Source of the DNA: Candidatus Poribacteria bacterium
GTDB taxonomy: Bacteria > Poribacteria > WGA-4E > UBA9662
Direction: 5' to 3'
NCBI GenBank assembly: GCA_012963885.1
Contig: DTUY01000301.1
Coordinates: 1,525-54,454, forward strand
DNA: 52,930 nt
Shown here piece after piece: positions 17,996 through 27,835 of the stretch. Numbering within the stretch: the first letter of the stretch is position 1; each line of letters starts with the position of its first letter. A program made the position numbers and the translations under genes. A model generated the notes under the pieces. That model saw nothing but the letters and a program-made list of their open reading frames with translations. It was not told where the DNA came from and did not search any database.

Positions 17996-19156
17996 ATGAA
18001 AAAAGCAATTTTTACCTTTCCAACACATATTGTCTTCGGAAATGGTACCATCCAAACCATTCCGAAAGAACTATCCAAGTTTCAGATTAAAAAAGCCTTG
18101 ATTGTTGCTGATAAGGGACTTCTTCAAGCTGGACTGATTGACATTGTTACTCAACAGCTTGAGATTGCTGGAGTTCAATACGCGATATACGATGGTGTGC
18201 AAGGGAATCCCATTGAGCAGGATGTTTATGATGGCGTTAAAGTGTATACGAATAATGTATGTGATTTTGTGATTGGTATTGGTGGGGGTAGCCCTCTGGA
18301 CATCGCTAAGCTTATTTGTCTCAAGTCGACGCACGAATTACCTTTAGAGGAGTATGAAGATTCCATAGGCGGCCATAAGAAAATCTCTTCCAATCTACCC
18401 GATTTCATGGCAATACCAACCGCTGCTGGAACAGGAAGCGAAGTTGGCCGGAGTGCTGTTGTAACACTTGAATCAAGTGGGCGAAAAACCGTTATCTTTA
18501 GTCCTCACCTGCTAGCTAAAGTGGTTATTGCCGATCCGGAACTTACTGTTGGATTGCCCCGTGGGTTGACTGCCGCAACTGGTATGGATGCTCTAACACA
18601 TAATCTTGAGGCGTACTTAGCAAAAAACTTCCATCCGATTTGTGATGGTATCGCGTTGGAAGGAATGAAACTTGTGTCTGAAAACCTGCGCCGCGCAGTT
18701 GAAGACGGGACAGATCTAGAAGCCCGTGGAAACATGTTAGTTGCTGCCATGATGGGTGCTATTGCGTTCCAGAAAGGACTCGGTGTTACCCATTCACTGG
18801 CTCATCCATTATCAACAGTTTCGGGACTTCATCACGGCCTGGCCAATGCGATTGTGTTACCTCATGCGATGGATTTTAACCGTCAAGTCTCTGCTGGCCG
18901 ACTTGTGGACGTTGCTTCAGCACTGGGGGTGGAGACAGGAAGCCTGTCTCTGGAAGAAGGTGCGCAGGCAGCAATTGATCAGGTGTTAATGCTGTGTCAG
19001 GATGTCGGTATTCCACAAAATTTGAGCCAAGTGGGAGTGGAAGCCAACCAGATTCCGGTTTTAGCAGAACAAGCGATTCAGGACATTTGTCACCAACTAA
19101 ATCCGCGTGTTTGCACTTTACAGGATATGATCGATATTTATTCGGCAGCGATTTGA
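17996..19156 (+). CDS. Iron-containing (group III) alcohol dehydrogenase
   Basis: The 386-residue length is normal for the family. Visible motifs are the NAD(P)-binding GGGSPLD (~96-102), TAAGTGSEV (~140-149), and the metal-ligand regions GMDALTHNLEAY (~195-206) and HSLAHPLS followed by LHHGLANA (~263-285). The enzyme reversibly oxidises small alcohols with NAD(P); the substrate cannot be read from sequence. It is read alone from a 190-base spacer shared with the divergent reductase gene. AAAGGA lies about 12 bases before the ATG. Its 3' end overlaps the convergent homocysteine methyltransferase gene by 19 bases, so no terminator separates them. Confidence 0.93.
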   Translation: MKKAIFTFPTHIVFGNGTIQTIPKELSKFQIKKALIVADKGLLQAGLIDIVTQQLEIAGVQYAIYDGVQGNPIEQDVYDGVKVYTNNVCDFVIGIGGGSPLDIAKLICLKSTHELPLEEYEDSIGGHKKISSNLPDFMAIPTAAGTGSEVGRSAVVTLESSGRKTVIFSPHLLAKVVIADPELTVGLPRGLTAATGMDALTHNLEAYLAKNFHPICDGIALEGMKLVSENLRRAVEDGTDLEARGNMLVAAMMGAIAFQKGLGVTHSLAHPLSTVSGLHHGLANAIVLPHAMDFNRQVSAGRLVDVASALGVETGSLSLEEGAQAAIDQVLMLCQDVGIPQNLSQVGVEANQIPVLAEQAIQDICHQLNPRVCTLQDMIDIYSAAI

Positions 19157-21012
19157 CCTCGATAAGCCTCAATAATATCAATAACAGCTTTCCGTTTGTT
19201 TTTCCAGTTAATGTTTGATGGCGGGATGATATATATCCCATCAATGGGGACTCGATTCTGTTGGCGTAGGTTACAGGCAAAGTTGTTAATCATCTCTAAG
19301 CCGAAACGCGTTGACATCGCATCACTTGTCTCGCTGAACTGCTCAACAATTGAACGTGGTATGTAGATTCCTAAATTATCACGCAGAAAAGGAATACTGC
19401 GTGGAGTCGTGATTGGCAAGATACCGTACAGTATTTTCACCCCAAGGTGCTTGGTCGCTTCATGGGCTCTTTCAATATCATCAAGCGTATAAACTGGTTG
19501 CGTGTAGACAAACTGAGCACCATTTTCAACTTTCTGAGTCAGGTGTTTAACCTGATTTTCCAGGTTTTCAGCAATGTTGAATCCCGCTCCAATATGAAAA
19601 TTACAAGGTTCACCAATCGATGTCCCATTGATAAGTTGATTGTTATTGAGCCGAGTAATTAATTCGATTAGTTGAACAGATCCTTTCAAATCAGTTACAA
19701 TTCTAGCCGTCTCAAATCGTCCAACCTTAGGATGATCTCCAGATAGCGCCAAAATGCCCTCAATACCCAAAGCCCATGCTTCTAACAGATGTGACTGGGT
19801 ACTAATTAAATTACGCTGGCGTGTCGTCCAGTGAATGATCGTTGGAATGCTGGTTTCCTGTTGTAATCGAAATGCTGTGCCAATCGCGCCAATATTGACG
19901 GTTGCACCAGCATTGTCGGGAACATCAAAGAGATCTATCCTAGCCTTGGCTAGATTTTTTGATTCGCGGATCATAGCCGAAAACTGTGTGAAGGTTTTGG
20001 CACGCATCTCGACACTGATGATCGCGTCCTTTTCATCGAAGATCTGTTGAATTGGATTGTCATGAAACTCCGCTTTAAAGGGTTTGGGTACGTCTTCAAA
20101 AACGAAAACCTGCTTTTCCCGTTCAGCCGGTGGGATGCCTTCGGTTATCAACTTTACTTGTTGAATATGTTCTGGAGTAGTACCGCAACAACCACCAATA
20201 ATGTTTGCACCTAACTTAACAAAGCTGCTCACGTACTCACCGTACAGGTGAGCTGCAACAGTGTATTCTTCTGCCAGTAACTTTCCTTGGCTGATTCTTG
20301 GCGCACCGGCATCCGGCTGTACTATAATTGGTAGACTAACTACCTTTGCCAACCTTTTAAGAATTTCGGTAACTTCGTGTGGAGACCTATCATTTATTCC
20401 AGCAGCTGCAACACCAAGATTTTCCATCTGACGGGCGAACACGCATATATCTGTACCATCGCTTAACTTCCCTCTGGACATACCGCGGATTTGTACAACA
20501 ACCGGTAAATCATAAGTCAACGCAAGTTGTGTCGCAATTTCAACCTCTCTGCTGTCCGTAAAGGTTTCTAGCATTATGAGATCTACCCCACTTTCAACGA
20601 GTGCCTCCATTTGCCCCTTAAAAGCTCTACTAACTTCTTCAGCTGAGAATTCATGGCTAAAAGGGCTGGATTCAATCGGACCAACAGATCCGGCAACGAA
20701 AACGTCCTCGGCCGCCACTTCTCGAGCCAGCCAAGCTCCGGCGGAGTTAATCTCCTCAACTTGCTCATCAAGTCCATGAAACTCCAGCTTCTTGGCGTTG
20801 GCACCAAAGGTATTCGTCTGGATGATGTCAGCGCCGGCAGCTTTGTATTCTCGATGAATGTTTTGGACAATATACAGGTAGTCTGAATCAATATTGCATG
20901 CGTCAAGACACGTAACATGAGAAGGAATTCGCTTGCGAAGTTGGGTGCCAAACGCACCATCACAAACAAGAATTCGATCGTCTAATTCCTTTAAAAACGA
21001 TTTTTCACTCAT
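19138..21012 (-). CDS. yitJ: Bifunctional homocysteine S-methyltransferase / methylenetetrahydrofolate reductase
   Basis: Residues 1-~290 are a homocysteine S-methyltransferase barrel: CDGAFGTQL at the start, the first zinc-site segment around residue 195-205, and GGCCGTTPEHI near 285 supplying the two paired zinc cysteines. Residues ~320-610 form a MetF-like methylenetetrahydrofolate reductase barrel (ALSGDHP; ENGAQFVYTQPVY). This is the YitJ-type fusion known from Firmicutes and others, feeding methyl groups from one-carbon metabolism into methionine. The length (624) matches the family. It is the last gene of a leftward run: its start overlaps the GT2 stop by eight bases (ATGAGTGA), a sign of coupled translation. 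No SAM or cobalamin riboswitch was seen. Confidence 0.93.
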   Translation of the reverse strand: MSEKSFLKELDDRILVCDGAFGTQLRKRIPSHVTCLDACNIDSDYLYIVQNIHREYKAAGADIIQTNTFGANAKKLEFHGLDEQVEEINSAGAWLAREVAAEDVFVAGSVGPIESSPFSHEFSAEEVSRAFKGQMEALVESGVDLIMLETFTDSREVEIATQLALTYDLPVVVQIRGMSRGKLSDGTDICVFARQMENLGVAAAGINDRSPHEVTEILKRLAKVVSLPIIVQPDAGAPRISQGKLLAEEYTVAAHLYGEYVSSFVKLGANIIGGCCGTTPEHIQQVKLITEGIPPAEREKQVFVFEDVPKPFKAEFHDNPIQQIFDEKDAIISVEMRAKTFTQFSAMIRESKNLAKARIDLFDVPDNAGATVNIGAIGTAFRLQQETSIPTIIHWTTRQRNLISTQSHLLEAWALGIEGILALSGDHPKVGRFETARIVTDLKGSVQLIELITRLNNNQLINGTSIGEPCNFHIGAGFNIAENLENQVKHLTQKVENGAQFVYTQPVYTLDDIERAHEATKHLGVKILYGILPITTPRSIPFLRDNLGIYIPRSIVEQFSETSDAMSTRFGLEMINNFACNLRQQNRVPIDGIYIIPPSNINWKNKRKAVIDIIEAYRGQIAAE

Positions 21013-21709
21013 TGTAGTGTGTCCTTTTAAAGCGATATTTGATCAATATCCAGACGGCTGTCAATCCATCTCGCCAAAAGCGAAGTTTTTTACCCTCATT
21101 TTTCTTGCGTGGGAAATAGGAGATTGGAACTTCATGAATATGATGTTGCATCTGAAGAACCTTTGCTGTTACCTCAGCACAAAACTCAAAACCCTCGCAT
21201 TGTAGATCTACACTTTTGATTAGACTAGACGTAAAGGCTTTGTAGCCGGTAGATTCGTCCGTAATCCGCGTGTTATAGAGTAGGTTTACGAGATGAGCCA
21301 GCAAATAATTCGCAATGTAACTCACTAATGTGGAATTATTTCGACCGTTAATAAAACGAGATCCATAAACGATCTGGCTTGATTTATCCAGTAAGGGTTT
21401 TAGGATGGCAGGTAAGTCCGATGGATCAACTTCCATGTCGGCATCTTGGATGACGACATATTCACCAGCAGCTTGTGAAAGTCCAAGGCGTATGGCGTAG
21501 CCCTTGCCACGATTCTGCTGTTGATGGATGACTTTAATTTCCGGATCTCTACGCAAGTCCTCAAGAATTTCGAAGGTTCGGTCGGTAGACCCATCGTTAA
21601 CAATGATAATCTCTTTTTCAATTTGGACTGAGGTTCTAACAGCCTGAACGACATTGCGAATCGTCCGATCTTCGTTGAAAGCGGGAATGATAACAGACAG
21701 CTTTACCAT
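21005..21709 (-). CDS. Glycosyltransferase family 2 (dolichol-phosphate mannosyltransferase-like)
   Basis: From the ATG at 21709 the protein starts directly with VKLSVIIPAFNEDRTIRNVV, the usual GT2 opening; an in-frame TTG at 21745 would add 12 unlikely residues. GSTDRTFEIL follows at ~47, QDADMEVDP near 90 carries the metal-binding acidic residues, and GYKAFTSS near 155 is typical of the DPM1/polyisoprenyl-phosphate subgroup. No C-terminal membrane helices are present. The likely product is a soluble enzyme that charges polyprenyl phosphate with a hexose for glycan assembly at the membrane. It lies between the isomerase and yitJ-like genes in the leftward run. Confidence 0.9.
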   Translation of the reverse strand: MVKLSVIIPAFNEDRTIRNVVQAVRTSVQIEKEIIIVNDGSTDRTFEILEDLRRDPEIKVIHQQQNRGKGYAIRLGLSQAAGEYVVIQDADMEVDPSDLPAILKPLLDKSSQIVYGSRFINGRNNSTLVSYIANYLLAHLVNLLYNTRITDESTGYKAFTSSLIKSVDLQCEGFEFCAEVTAKVLQMQHHIHEVPISYFPRKKNEGKKLRFWRDGLTAVWILIKYRFKRTHYNE

Positions 21710-21787
21710 GGAACCTATCCCCACTGATGTTACTGATATTTTCAAAGTATATCGAATTGTTGAAAGTACCTCTACACATACACAAGC

Positions 21788-22555
21788 TTAACGGATACCC
21801 ATCTGTCTCAAATTATTAAGACTGATTGCGAGGCTGTCAAACGGATTGCGTTGGCAGGTATCCTGTTCGATGATATACCATTCAGTACCAGCTTGTTTGC
21901 AGGCAGAAATAATCGCAGGCCAATTCAGGTTTCCTTCACCAACCTCAGCCATAATTTGTGTGTTTCCCTTCATCGTCATATCTTTGAAATGGACAATGGA
22001 AGCACGACCTTTCAGGCTCCGAATCCATTCTGCCGGATCACCCCCACCGTGAGCAATCCAGTATGTATCTATTTCACTATGAAAATATTCAGGATCGCTA
22101 TCCTCATACAGAATTTTCAATGCTATGCGATCACCGAATTTCTCCAGCTCAAAGCTATGATTGTGGTAGGAAAAGACTAAGCCTCCTGCTGCCAGGCGTT
22201 TTGCCACTACTGAAGCTTCCCGAGCAAATCCAGTATATCCTTCTACCCCAGTACGATATTCGGCAGGTAATCCGCCAATAGCCGCATGTTTACATTCCCA
22301 AAGTTGATGTTCGTCAATAACAGCCTGTGGTTCATCACGCATGCGGTGGTAACTCGAATGCGTGGCACATATTTTTAACCCTTCTCCATTGACAATTTGT
22401 TTTAGTTCTTCGGGGGAAATTGGTCCTAGTGCCGAGCATTGTACAGCATCATAACCAATTTCTTTTACCCTTTTCATCGTCTTTGCAATATCATCCGGTG
22501 TCTGGATGAAATCACGTAACGTATAAAGTTGCGCTGCAATTTGAGACTCAGCCAT
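21788..22555 (-). CDS. Sugar phosphate isomerase/epimerase-like TIM barrel
   Basis: The 255 residues match the xylose isomerase-like (AP endonuclease 2) family: AAQLYTLRDF at the start, GYDAVQCSALG, YHNHSFELEKF near 150 and a metal-site series in HSEIDTYWIAHGG and IVHFKDM near 180-210. Such proteins isomerise sugars or inositol derivatives using a divalent metal; the exact substrate is unknown. The ATG at 22555 has GTGAGG nine bases upstream. A GTG at 22570, overlapping the dxs stop by 4 bases, is a possible alternative start. Position directly after dxs suggests co-transcription. Confidence 0.85.
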   Translation of the reverse strand: MAESQIAAQLYTLRDFIQTPDDIAKTMKRVKEIGYDAVQCSALGPISPEELKQIVNGEGLKICATHSSYHRMRDEPQAVIDEHQLWECKHAAIGGLPAEYRTGVEGYTGFAREASVVAKRLAAGGLVFSYHNHSFELEKFGDRIALKILYEDSDPEYFHSEIDTYWIAHGGGDPAEWIRSLKGRASIVHFKDMTMKGNTQIMAEVGEGNLNWPAIISACKQAGTEWYIIEQDTCQRNPFDSLAISLNNLRQMGIR

Positions 22556-22566
22556 GGTATTTTGCC

Positions 22567-24420
22567 TCACTTTTCACAAATTTTAACTCCTGCATTGATG
22601 ATGGCTTCTTCATCATAGCCACAGAGGTTATACAACGTTTTCACATCGCCATGTTGAACAAATCTGTTTGGAATCCCAAGACGTTTGACTCTCGCCAGAA
22701 TTCCATGTGTTGATAGTGTTTCAAGGACAGCTGAACCGAACCCACCATCCAGGGTATGATCTTCAACAGTGATAACGCGACCAATCTGGTCTGCATAGGA
22801 ACAAATTAGCTCTTTGTCGAGTGGCTTTATAAATCGAGCGTTAATTATCGTAGCTGAGATTCCCGAATCGGACAGAACAGCGGCCGCTTCAAGCGCGGGG
22901 TGAACTCTGTTGCCAACTGCTACAACTAACAAATCGTCACCTTCCAAAAGCACTTCTGCTTTACCTATTGGTAGTGATTCAAGCACTTCATCTAATGGGA
23001 CTCCGACCCCTGCTCCACGTGGGTAACGGAACGCAATTGGCCCTTTTTCATAGTTGACTGCGGTCTTAACCATATGTTGGAGTTCGTTTTCATCTTTGGG
23101 AGCCATAACAATTATATTTGGGATAGATCGCAAATATGCAAAGTCAAAAACACCATGATGTGTTGGGCCATCAGCACCAACAAGTCCCGCTCTATCCAAT
23201 GAGAAAATGACAGGTAGGTTCTGAATGCAAACGTCATGTAATACCTGGTCGTAAGCACGCTGTAGAAATGTCGAATAGATTGCAACCACAGGTTTTATTC
23301 CTTCAGTGGCAAGTCCAGCTCCGTAAGTCACTGCGCATTGTTCTGCTAAACCAACGTCAAAAAAACGATCAGGAAATTTTTCCCTAAATTTATCTAATCC
23401 CGTTCCCCCCGCCATAGCCGCTGTAATACCAACTATGCGTGAATCCTTTTCAGCAAGGTTGATCAGTGTACGGCTAAAAACATCGGTGTATGTTGGTGTC
23501 GATGGCTGAGCGATAAAGGGTTTTCCGGTTTGGGGATCGAATTGTGTGCTGACCGCATAGAACCCTTCCGGGTCCTTTTCAGCATAGGAGAAACCCTTGC
23601 CTTTCGTCGTCAAAACATGAACAAGTATTGGAGTATTAAACCTTTTGACGTTTTTAAAAACGTCTATTAATTGATCTAGATCGTGACCGTCTAACGGTCC
23701 AAAATAACGAAATCCAAACTCCTCAAACAGCATTCCCGGTTTGAGCGCAGATTCGATCCGTTGGATTGCCAGCTTTGCGTCCGAAGGCAAAAGATGCAGG
23801 AATTCTTTTACTGTCGATCTCAGTGTATTGTAAGTAGGATTGGTGATAATTCGATTGAAATACTTGCAGAATGCGCCAACAGTCTTGGAAATGGACATCT
23901 GGTTGTCGTTAAGAACAATAACCATGTCCTTTCGAAAATCACCTGCGGCATTCATGGCTTCAAACGCCATGCCACCAGTTAAACCACCATCACCAATAAC
24001 AGCAAGTACCTTGAAGTTTTCGTCCTTCAAATCACGCGCACTTGCAATACCTAGAGCCGCAGCAATTGATGTACTTGAGTGTCCCGCGCCAAAAACATCG
24101 TACTCACTCTCTTCGCGTGCTAGGAATCCGCTGATCCCATCATACTGGCGAACTGTTTTAAGATGATCCCGGCGCCCAGTCAAAATTTTGTGTGGGTATG
24201 CTTGATGTCCGATATCCCACACTAATTTATCTGATGGCGTATTGAAAACTTTATGAAGCGCAATTGTAAGTTCAATCGTGCCAAAGTTTGGTGCGAAGTG
24301 TCCTGGTGTCTGAGACAAGACTGAAACCATATGCTGGCGTATTTCATCCGCAAGTACTTTCAGCTGATGATTGCGCAAAGACCGAAGATCCTTTGGACTA
24401 CTGATTTTTTCTAGAAACAT
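22567..24420 (-). CDS. dxs: 1-deoxy-D-xylulose-5-phosphate synthase
   Basis: The full-length 617-residue protein carries the DXS landmarks: GHQAYPHKILTGR near 70, the thiamine-diphosphate motif GDGGLTGGMAFEAMN near 150-165 ending in LNDN, DGHDLDQLI near 240, the DRAGLVGADGPTHHG segment near 420 and the transketolase C-terminal domain. It condenses pyruvate and glyceraldehyde 3-phosphate, the first step of the MEP isoprenoid pathway, in the cytoplasm. Other MEP genes are not in the window. It lies second in the leftward run after the phosphodiesterase gene (72-base gap) and leads into the isomerase gene. Confidence 0.97.
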   Translation of the reverse strand: MFLEKISSPKDLRSLRNHQLKVLADEIRQHMVSVLSQTPGHFAPNFGTIELTIALHKVFNTPSDKLVWDIGHQAYPHKILTGRRDHLKTVRQYDGISGFLAREESEYDVFGAGHSSTSIAAALGIASARDLKDENFKVLAVIGDGGLTGGMAFEAMNAAGDFRKDMVIVLNDNQMSISKTVGAFCKYFNRIITNPTYNTLRSTVKEFLHLLPSDAKLAIQRIESALKPGMLFEEFGFRYFGPLDGHDLDQLIDVFKNVKRFNTPILVHVLTTKGKGFSYAEKDPEGFYAVSTQFDPQTGKPFIAQPSTPTYTDVFSRTLINLAEKDSRIVGITAAMAGGTGLDKFREKFPDRFFDVGLAEQCAVTYGAGLATEGIKPVVAIYSTFLQRAYDQVLHDVCIQNLPVIFSLDRAGLVGADGPTHHGVFDFAYLRSIPNIIVMAPKDENELQHMVKTAVNYEKGPIAFRYPRGAGVGVPLDEVLESLPIGKAEVLLEGDDLLVVAVGNRVHPALEAAAVLSDSGISATIINARFIKPLDKELICSYADQIGRVITVEDHTLDGGFGSAVLETLSTHGILARVKRLGIPNRFVQHGDVKTLYNLCGYDEEAIINAGVKICEK

Positions 24421-24491
24421 CTTGGTTCAATTAAACTTTTTCATCGAAATTAATTCAACCTCGAAATTCATATAATAATTAGACTCTCTTT

Positions 24492-25274
24492 TTAGAGAGG
24501 AACCTGGATTCGTTCGATCGACTTAGCATTCCCGCTCTGATCATCCAAATCAAGCGCAACACCACAAAGAGCAACCTCTTCTTGTGCTACTTTGTATCGG
24601 ACTGGCAGCATGGTAGTAAATCGGTAGAGGACCTCTTTCTTATTAGTCCCAATTACTGAATCATATGGACCTGTCATCCCAACATCAGTAATATAAGCGG
24701 TTCCCTGATGCAATATACGATCATCTGCGGTCTGAATATGCGTATGTGTCCCAATGACAGCGCTAACGCGCCCATCGGCGTACCATCCCATGGCTACTTT
24801 CTCGGAAGTGGCTTCCGCGTGAAAGTCAAGAATAATATGTTCCGTCTGATCAGACACCTCTTTTAAAATTTCATCAAGGCAGCGAAAAGGATTGCTAAAA
24901 TTATCCAAAAAAATTTGGCCTGCTATATTAATCACGCATAATTTCATTTCAGATCTCGTATTGATGATTACCCAGCCTTGACCTGGCGTGTCGGGCGGAT
25001 AATTCGCAGGTCTCAGCAACCCTAATTCATTATCTATGAAGCCGAATATCTCTCGCTGTGCCCAAACATGATTTCCGGTAGTTATGACACTAATACCCAG
25101 TTCCCAAAACTCTTTAACAATAGGTTTTGTAATGCCCTTCCCCCCGGCGGCATTTTCACCGTTTGCAATGATTGCTTCAAAAGGTCCGTACTTGTTAATA
25201 AGCAGTGGGAGAAGCTCAGAAACCGCTTGACGTCCTGGTTTACCGAAAACATCACCAATGAATAATACCTTCAA
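24492..25274 (-). CDS. ymdB: YmdB-type metallophosphoesterase
   Basis: The 260 residues match the TIGR00282/YmdB family of calcineurin-like phosphoesterases: FIGDVFGKPGRQA (metal Asp) at the start, ANGENAAGG near 38, TTGNHVW near 66, DFHAEATSEK near 150 and GTHTHIQTAD near 178. Known members hydrolyse 2',3'-cAMP and influence RNA decay and biofilm decisions. The family often neighbours rny, which is not seen here. It is the first gene of the leftward run ending at 19138. A TATAAT-containing symmetrical segment at about 25440-25454 in the divergent spacer with trmB could serve either side. Confidence 0.93.
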   Translation of the reverse strand: MKVLFIGDVFGKPGRQAVSELLPLLINKYGPFEAIIANGENAAGGKGITKPIVKEFWELGISVITTGNHVWAQREIFGFIDNELGLLRPANYPPDTPGQGWVIINTRSEMKLCVINIAGQIFLDNFSNPFRCLDEILKEVSDQTEHIILDFHAEATSEKVAMGWYADGRVSAVIGTHTHIQTADDRILHQGTAYITDVGMTGPYDSVIGTNKKEVLYRFTTMLPVRYKVAQEEVALCGVALDLDDQSGNAKSIERIQVPL

Positions 25275-25504
25275 TATTTACCTCAGCTTCCTTGATCTGA
25301 CTTATCCAACTTAAGAGGTCTTACATATATCAATTGGCTTACGAAATTCCAAACCAGCATTTAGTAAATGGGAAATTTGGCATGGCAGACGAAATCAATA
25401 CGGACATTAATCCATAATGATGCGACATGGGGTAGAACATGATATAATCATAAAAGTGTATGCAACCTGTAAATGATACCATATGGCAAAAATGCCGTCA
25501 AAGT

Positions 25505-25529
25505 ATTCAAATTCCGACAATATTTGAAT
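25505..25529. repeat. 8-bp inverted repeat before trmB
   Basis: ATTCAAAT (25505-25512) and ATTTGAAT (25522-25529) form a perfect inverted repeat around 9 bases, 35 bases before the trmB ATG. It could be an operator or an AT-rich leader hairpin. There is no T-run suited to a terminator. Confidence 0.3.
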
Positions 25530-25564
25530 TTATATAATACGTTTTCGTGAAATATTGTTCAAAA

Positions 25565-26233
25565 ATGGCGAGTGATATAGATAAATCAACATTCGATCGT
25601 TACTGGCAATTGTTTGCTAACCCAATGTTAGTTAACCCAACAAACCAAATATCCCTCGAATTGAAAACGTTAGACTCTCCGCTCAACTGGCAAGAAGTGT
25701 TTGGTAATGATCGGTTGGTGGAAATTGAAGTTGGATCGGGTAAAGGGCGGTTCTTAAAAGAGTCGGCGCAAAGAAATCCTGACATTAATTATGTTGGGAT
25801 TGAGCGGGCATCCAAGTATTTCGAGAAGTCATGTGAGCGATTAGCTAAACATAATATTACAACAGCTCGACTTGTTTATTGTGACGCACCATATTTTCTG
25901 TACAGATGTGTGGCAGATCAAAGCGTTAGTGCTTTTCATATTTATTTTCCTGATCCTTGGCCGAAAAAACGGCATCGGAAACGCCGCATTTTCAATAATT
26001 CAATTTGGATCAGTGAATTGGTTCGTACACTCAATAACAAGTTAGGTGAAATCTATATTGCTACAGATTACAAAACATATTTTTGGGAAATCCGGGAGTT
26101 GTTTGATTGCCACCCGAGTTTTGAGTATCATCCTGACAAATCTACTGAAACTAATTACATTCCGACTAGTTTCGAAATCAAGTACAGGAAGCAGGGACTT
26201 CCGATCTACAGGGCTGTTTACGCTAAATTATAG
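25565..26233 (+). CDS. trmB: tRNA (guanine-N7-)-methyltransferase
   Basis: The ATG at 25565 (MASDIDK) is preferred over a GTG at 25547. The 222 residues show the TrmB pattern: EIEVGSGKGRFL (SAM site) near 58, GIERASKYFEK, the hallmark FPDPWPKKRHRKRRI near 132-146 and TDYKTYFWEI near 165. It methylates G46 in tRNA variable loops. It is a single gene read divergently from the ymdB-like gene. Confidence 0.95.
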   Translation: MASDIDKSTFDRYWQLFANPMLVNPTNQISLELKTLDSPLNWQEVFGNDRLVEIEVGSGKGRFLKESAQRNPDINYVGIERASKYFEKSCERLAKHNITTARLVYCDAPYFLYRCVADQSVSAFHIYFPDPWPKKRHRKRRIFNNSIWISELVRTLNNKLGEIYIATDYKTYFWEIRELFDCHPSFEYHPDKSTETNYIPTSFEIKYRKQGLPIYRAVYAKL

Positions 26234-26320
26234 ATTGACCATGTAATTTGCTGTTGTTAAACTCGCGCACTGGATAACATCAAGTGGCTACTCAGCAGGT
26301 AGGAACAGGATTCGAAGGAC

Positions 26321-27835
26321 ATGCAAAATTGGATTCAAAGTTTGGGATTGATACCATTCTTATTTATTGGAATTGCAATTAGTTTGACTATGGCTGAAGT
26401 CAAAGAGATTATTGAAATCTCAAGTTTGGTTGGTATAGAAATTGATCGAACGGAAAACAAAAAGTATAATCTGTTCCCTGAACATAGAGGTTTTCTTCGG
26501 GCTGAATTTTTGAAAATTGGAAATCAATATCGTCTTGAAATTACCAACGAAGTCTCGGGTAAACGTATGAGGGAGGAGCGGAACATTTCGGTCGAGCAGT
26601 TTGAAATCTACCGTCAAAAAATTGTGGCTGTTGATGAGAAGATTGCTGAAAGCACCGAAGAGAAATGGTCCCTAACGAAAAAACAACAGCAGGGACGCTA
26701 TTGGACTGTCGCTGCTAGCACTGCCATCGGCAGTTCTCTTTATACCTTTGGAGCTATAAGATTGTTGGGAGCTAAGGGGAAATCTGCAATTGCACTAGGC
26801 ATGGTGATTCCTGCTACATCCTTTGTGGGATCCCTGGCTATGACACGGACTTATGATCTTGGCTATGGTCGATCACGTCTACTGCGTTGGGGGGCATATG
26901 GTGGAATAATGTATGGTTATACTTTACCTAAATTCTTTGAGTCTGGAAACGAGAAGACTTATTTGGTATCCGCTATGGTAGCTGCTCCTATTGGTGCATA
27001 TACAATCTACAAGCTAAGTCAGCACCACTGGATTGAAAAAGGGGAGAGCAATATGTTGATTAACGGTGGTATGGCTGGAGGACTTTATGGTCTTGCTCTA
27101 CCATACATCCTGATGGGGAAGCTCTGGAATGACACAGAAATGAGGTTGGAAGTGTGTGATGGCCAATGGGACCTGGAGATGGATAGGGGGAGGTTGGTAG
27201 AGTGCCCATATGAGGTAAGCGAAACAAACTGGAATCGTGCCAGAGTCTATGCATCCTCCTGGATGGTTGGCGTTCCACTAGGCGTTTGGTTTACTTCCCG
27301 TTACATGGAGAATCGAAATATCAGTCAAGGCCAAGCACTCATGATTTCGCTGGGTGGCGCAACTGGCGCATTGTATGGTGCAGGTATCTTCCATGCTATA
27401 GTCGGAGAAGAATACGAACAAGGTCACCTCCTGTTGGCATCCGTTGGTTTGGCCACTGGTGCCTATTTTAGTGACAGAGTGACGGATGGAAATAATTACT
27501 CAGTGGGTCGGGGCCGATTAGTTACATTAGGTGGTGGCGTGGGCGCACTGGTCGGATCTATGTTGCTTCAACTTATTGAGCCAGAGGATTCTGATATCGG
27601 AAGTAGAGCGTTTGTCACGAGTATTATTGGAGGATCCGCTGCTGGTTTTTGGATTGCCAATCGACTGACACAAAACTGGGGAGAAGAATTCTCATTCAAC
27701 ATTGGAAGTAAAGTCTACTCTCCAAAAGTGTCGATAACTTCGCCCTGGGAGCTGATTTATTACGCTGTTATAGAACGTGACAGGAAATCCGTTTCTCGAA
27801 ATGTACCACTGAGTATTCTCAGGGTGGCTTTCTAA
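26321..27835 (+). CDS. Glycine-rich multi-pass membrane protein, unknown
   Basis: A signal-like first helix (~8-25) is followed by a ~100-residue soluble part (beta-rich, ending in a charged helix near 105-125), then roughly ten hydrophobic segments with repeated G-x-x-x-G and G-A-x-Y-G patterns (GGIMYGYTLP, GGMAGGLYGLALPYIL, GGATGALYGAGIF, GGGVGALVGSMLL). The regular spacing of the glycine blocks suggests an internally repeated helical hairpin. I do not recognise a family. The gene runs into the convergent rimI-like gene with a 4-base overlap. Spacing to the nearest Shine-Dalgarno-like AAGGA is only one base, so the start is uncertain. Confidence 0.65.
   Translation: MQNWIQSLGLIPFLFIGIAISLTMAEVKEIIEISSLVGIEIDRTENKKYNLFPEHRGFLRAEFLKIGNQYRLEITNEVSGKRMREERNISVEQFEIYRQKIVAVDEKIAESTEEKWSLTKKQQQGRYWTVAASTAIGSSLYTFGAIRLLGAKGKSAIALGMVIPATSFVGSLAMTRTYDLGYGRSRLLRWGAYGGIMYGYTLPKFFESGNEKTYLVSAMVAAPIGAYTIYKLSQHHWIEKGESNMLINGGMAGGLYGLALPYILMGKLWNDTEMRLEVCDGQWDLEMDRGRLVECPYEVSETNWNRARVYASSWMVGVPLGVWFTSRYMENRNISQGQALMISLGGATGALYGAGIFHAIVGEEYEQGHLLLASVGLATGAYFSDRVTDGNNYSVGRGRLVTLGGGVGALVGSMLLQLIEPEDSDIGSRAFVTSIIGGSAAGFWIANRLTQNWGEEFSFNIGSKVYSPKVSITSPWELIYYAVIERDRKSVSRNVPLSILRVAF

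Noticed and set aside
24482..24501. CTCTCT/AGAGAG hairpin at the end of the ymdB-like gene
   Set aside because: The stem is six weak pairs overlapping the stop codon, with no T-run after it; not convincing as a terminator.
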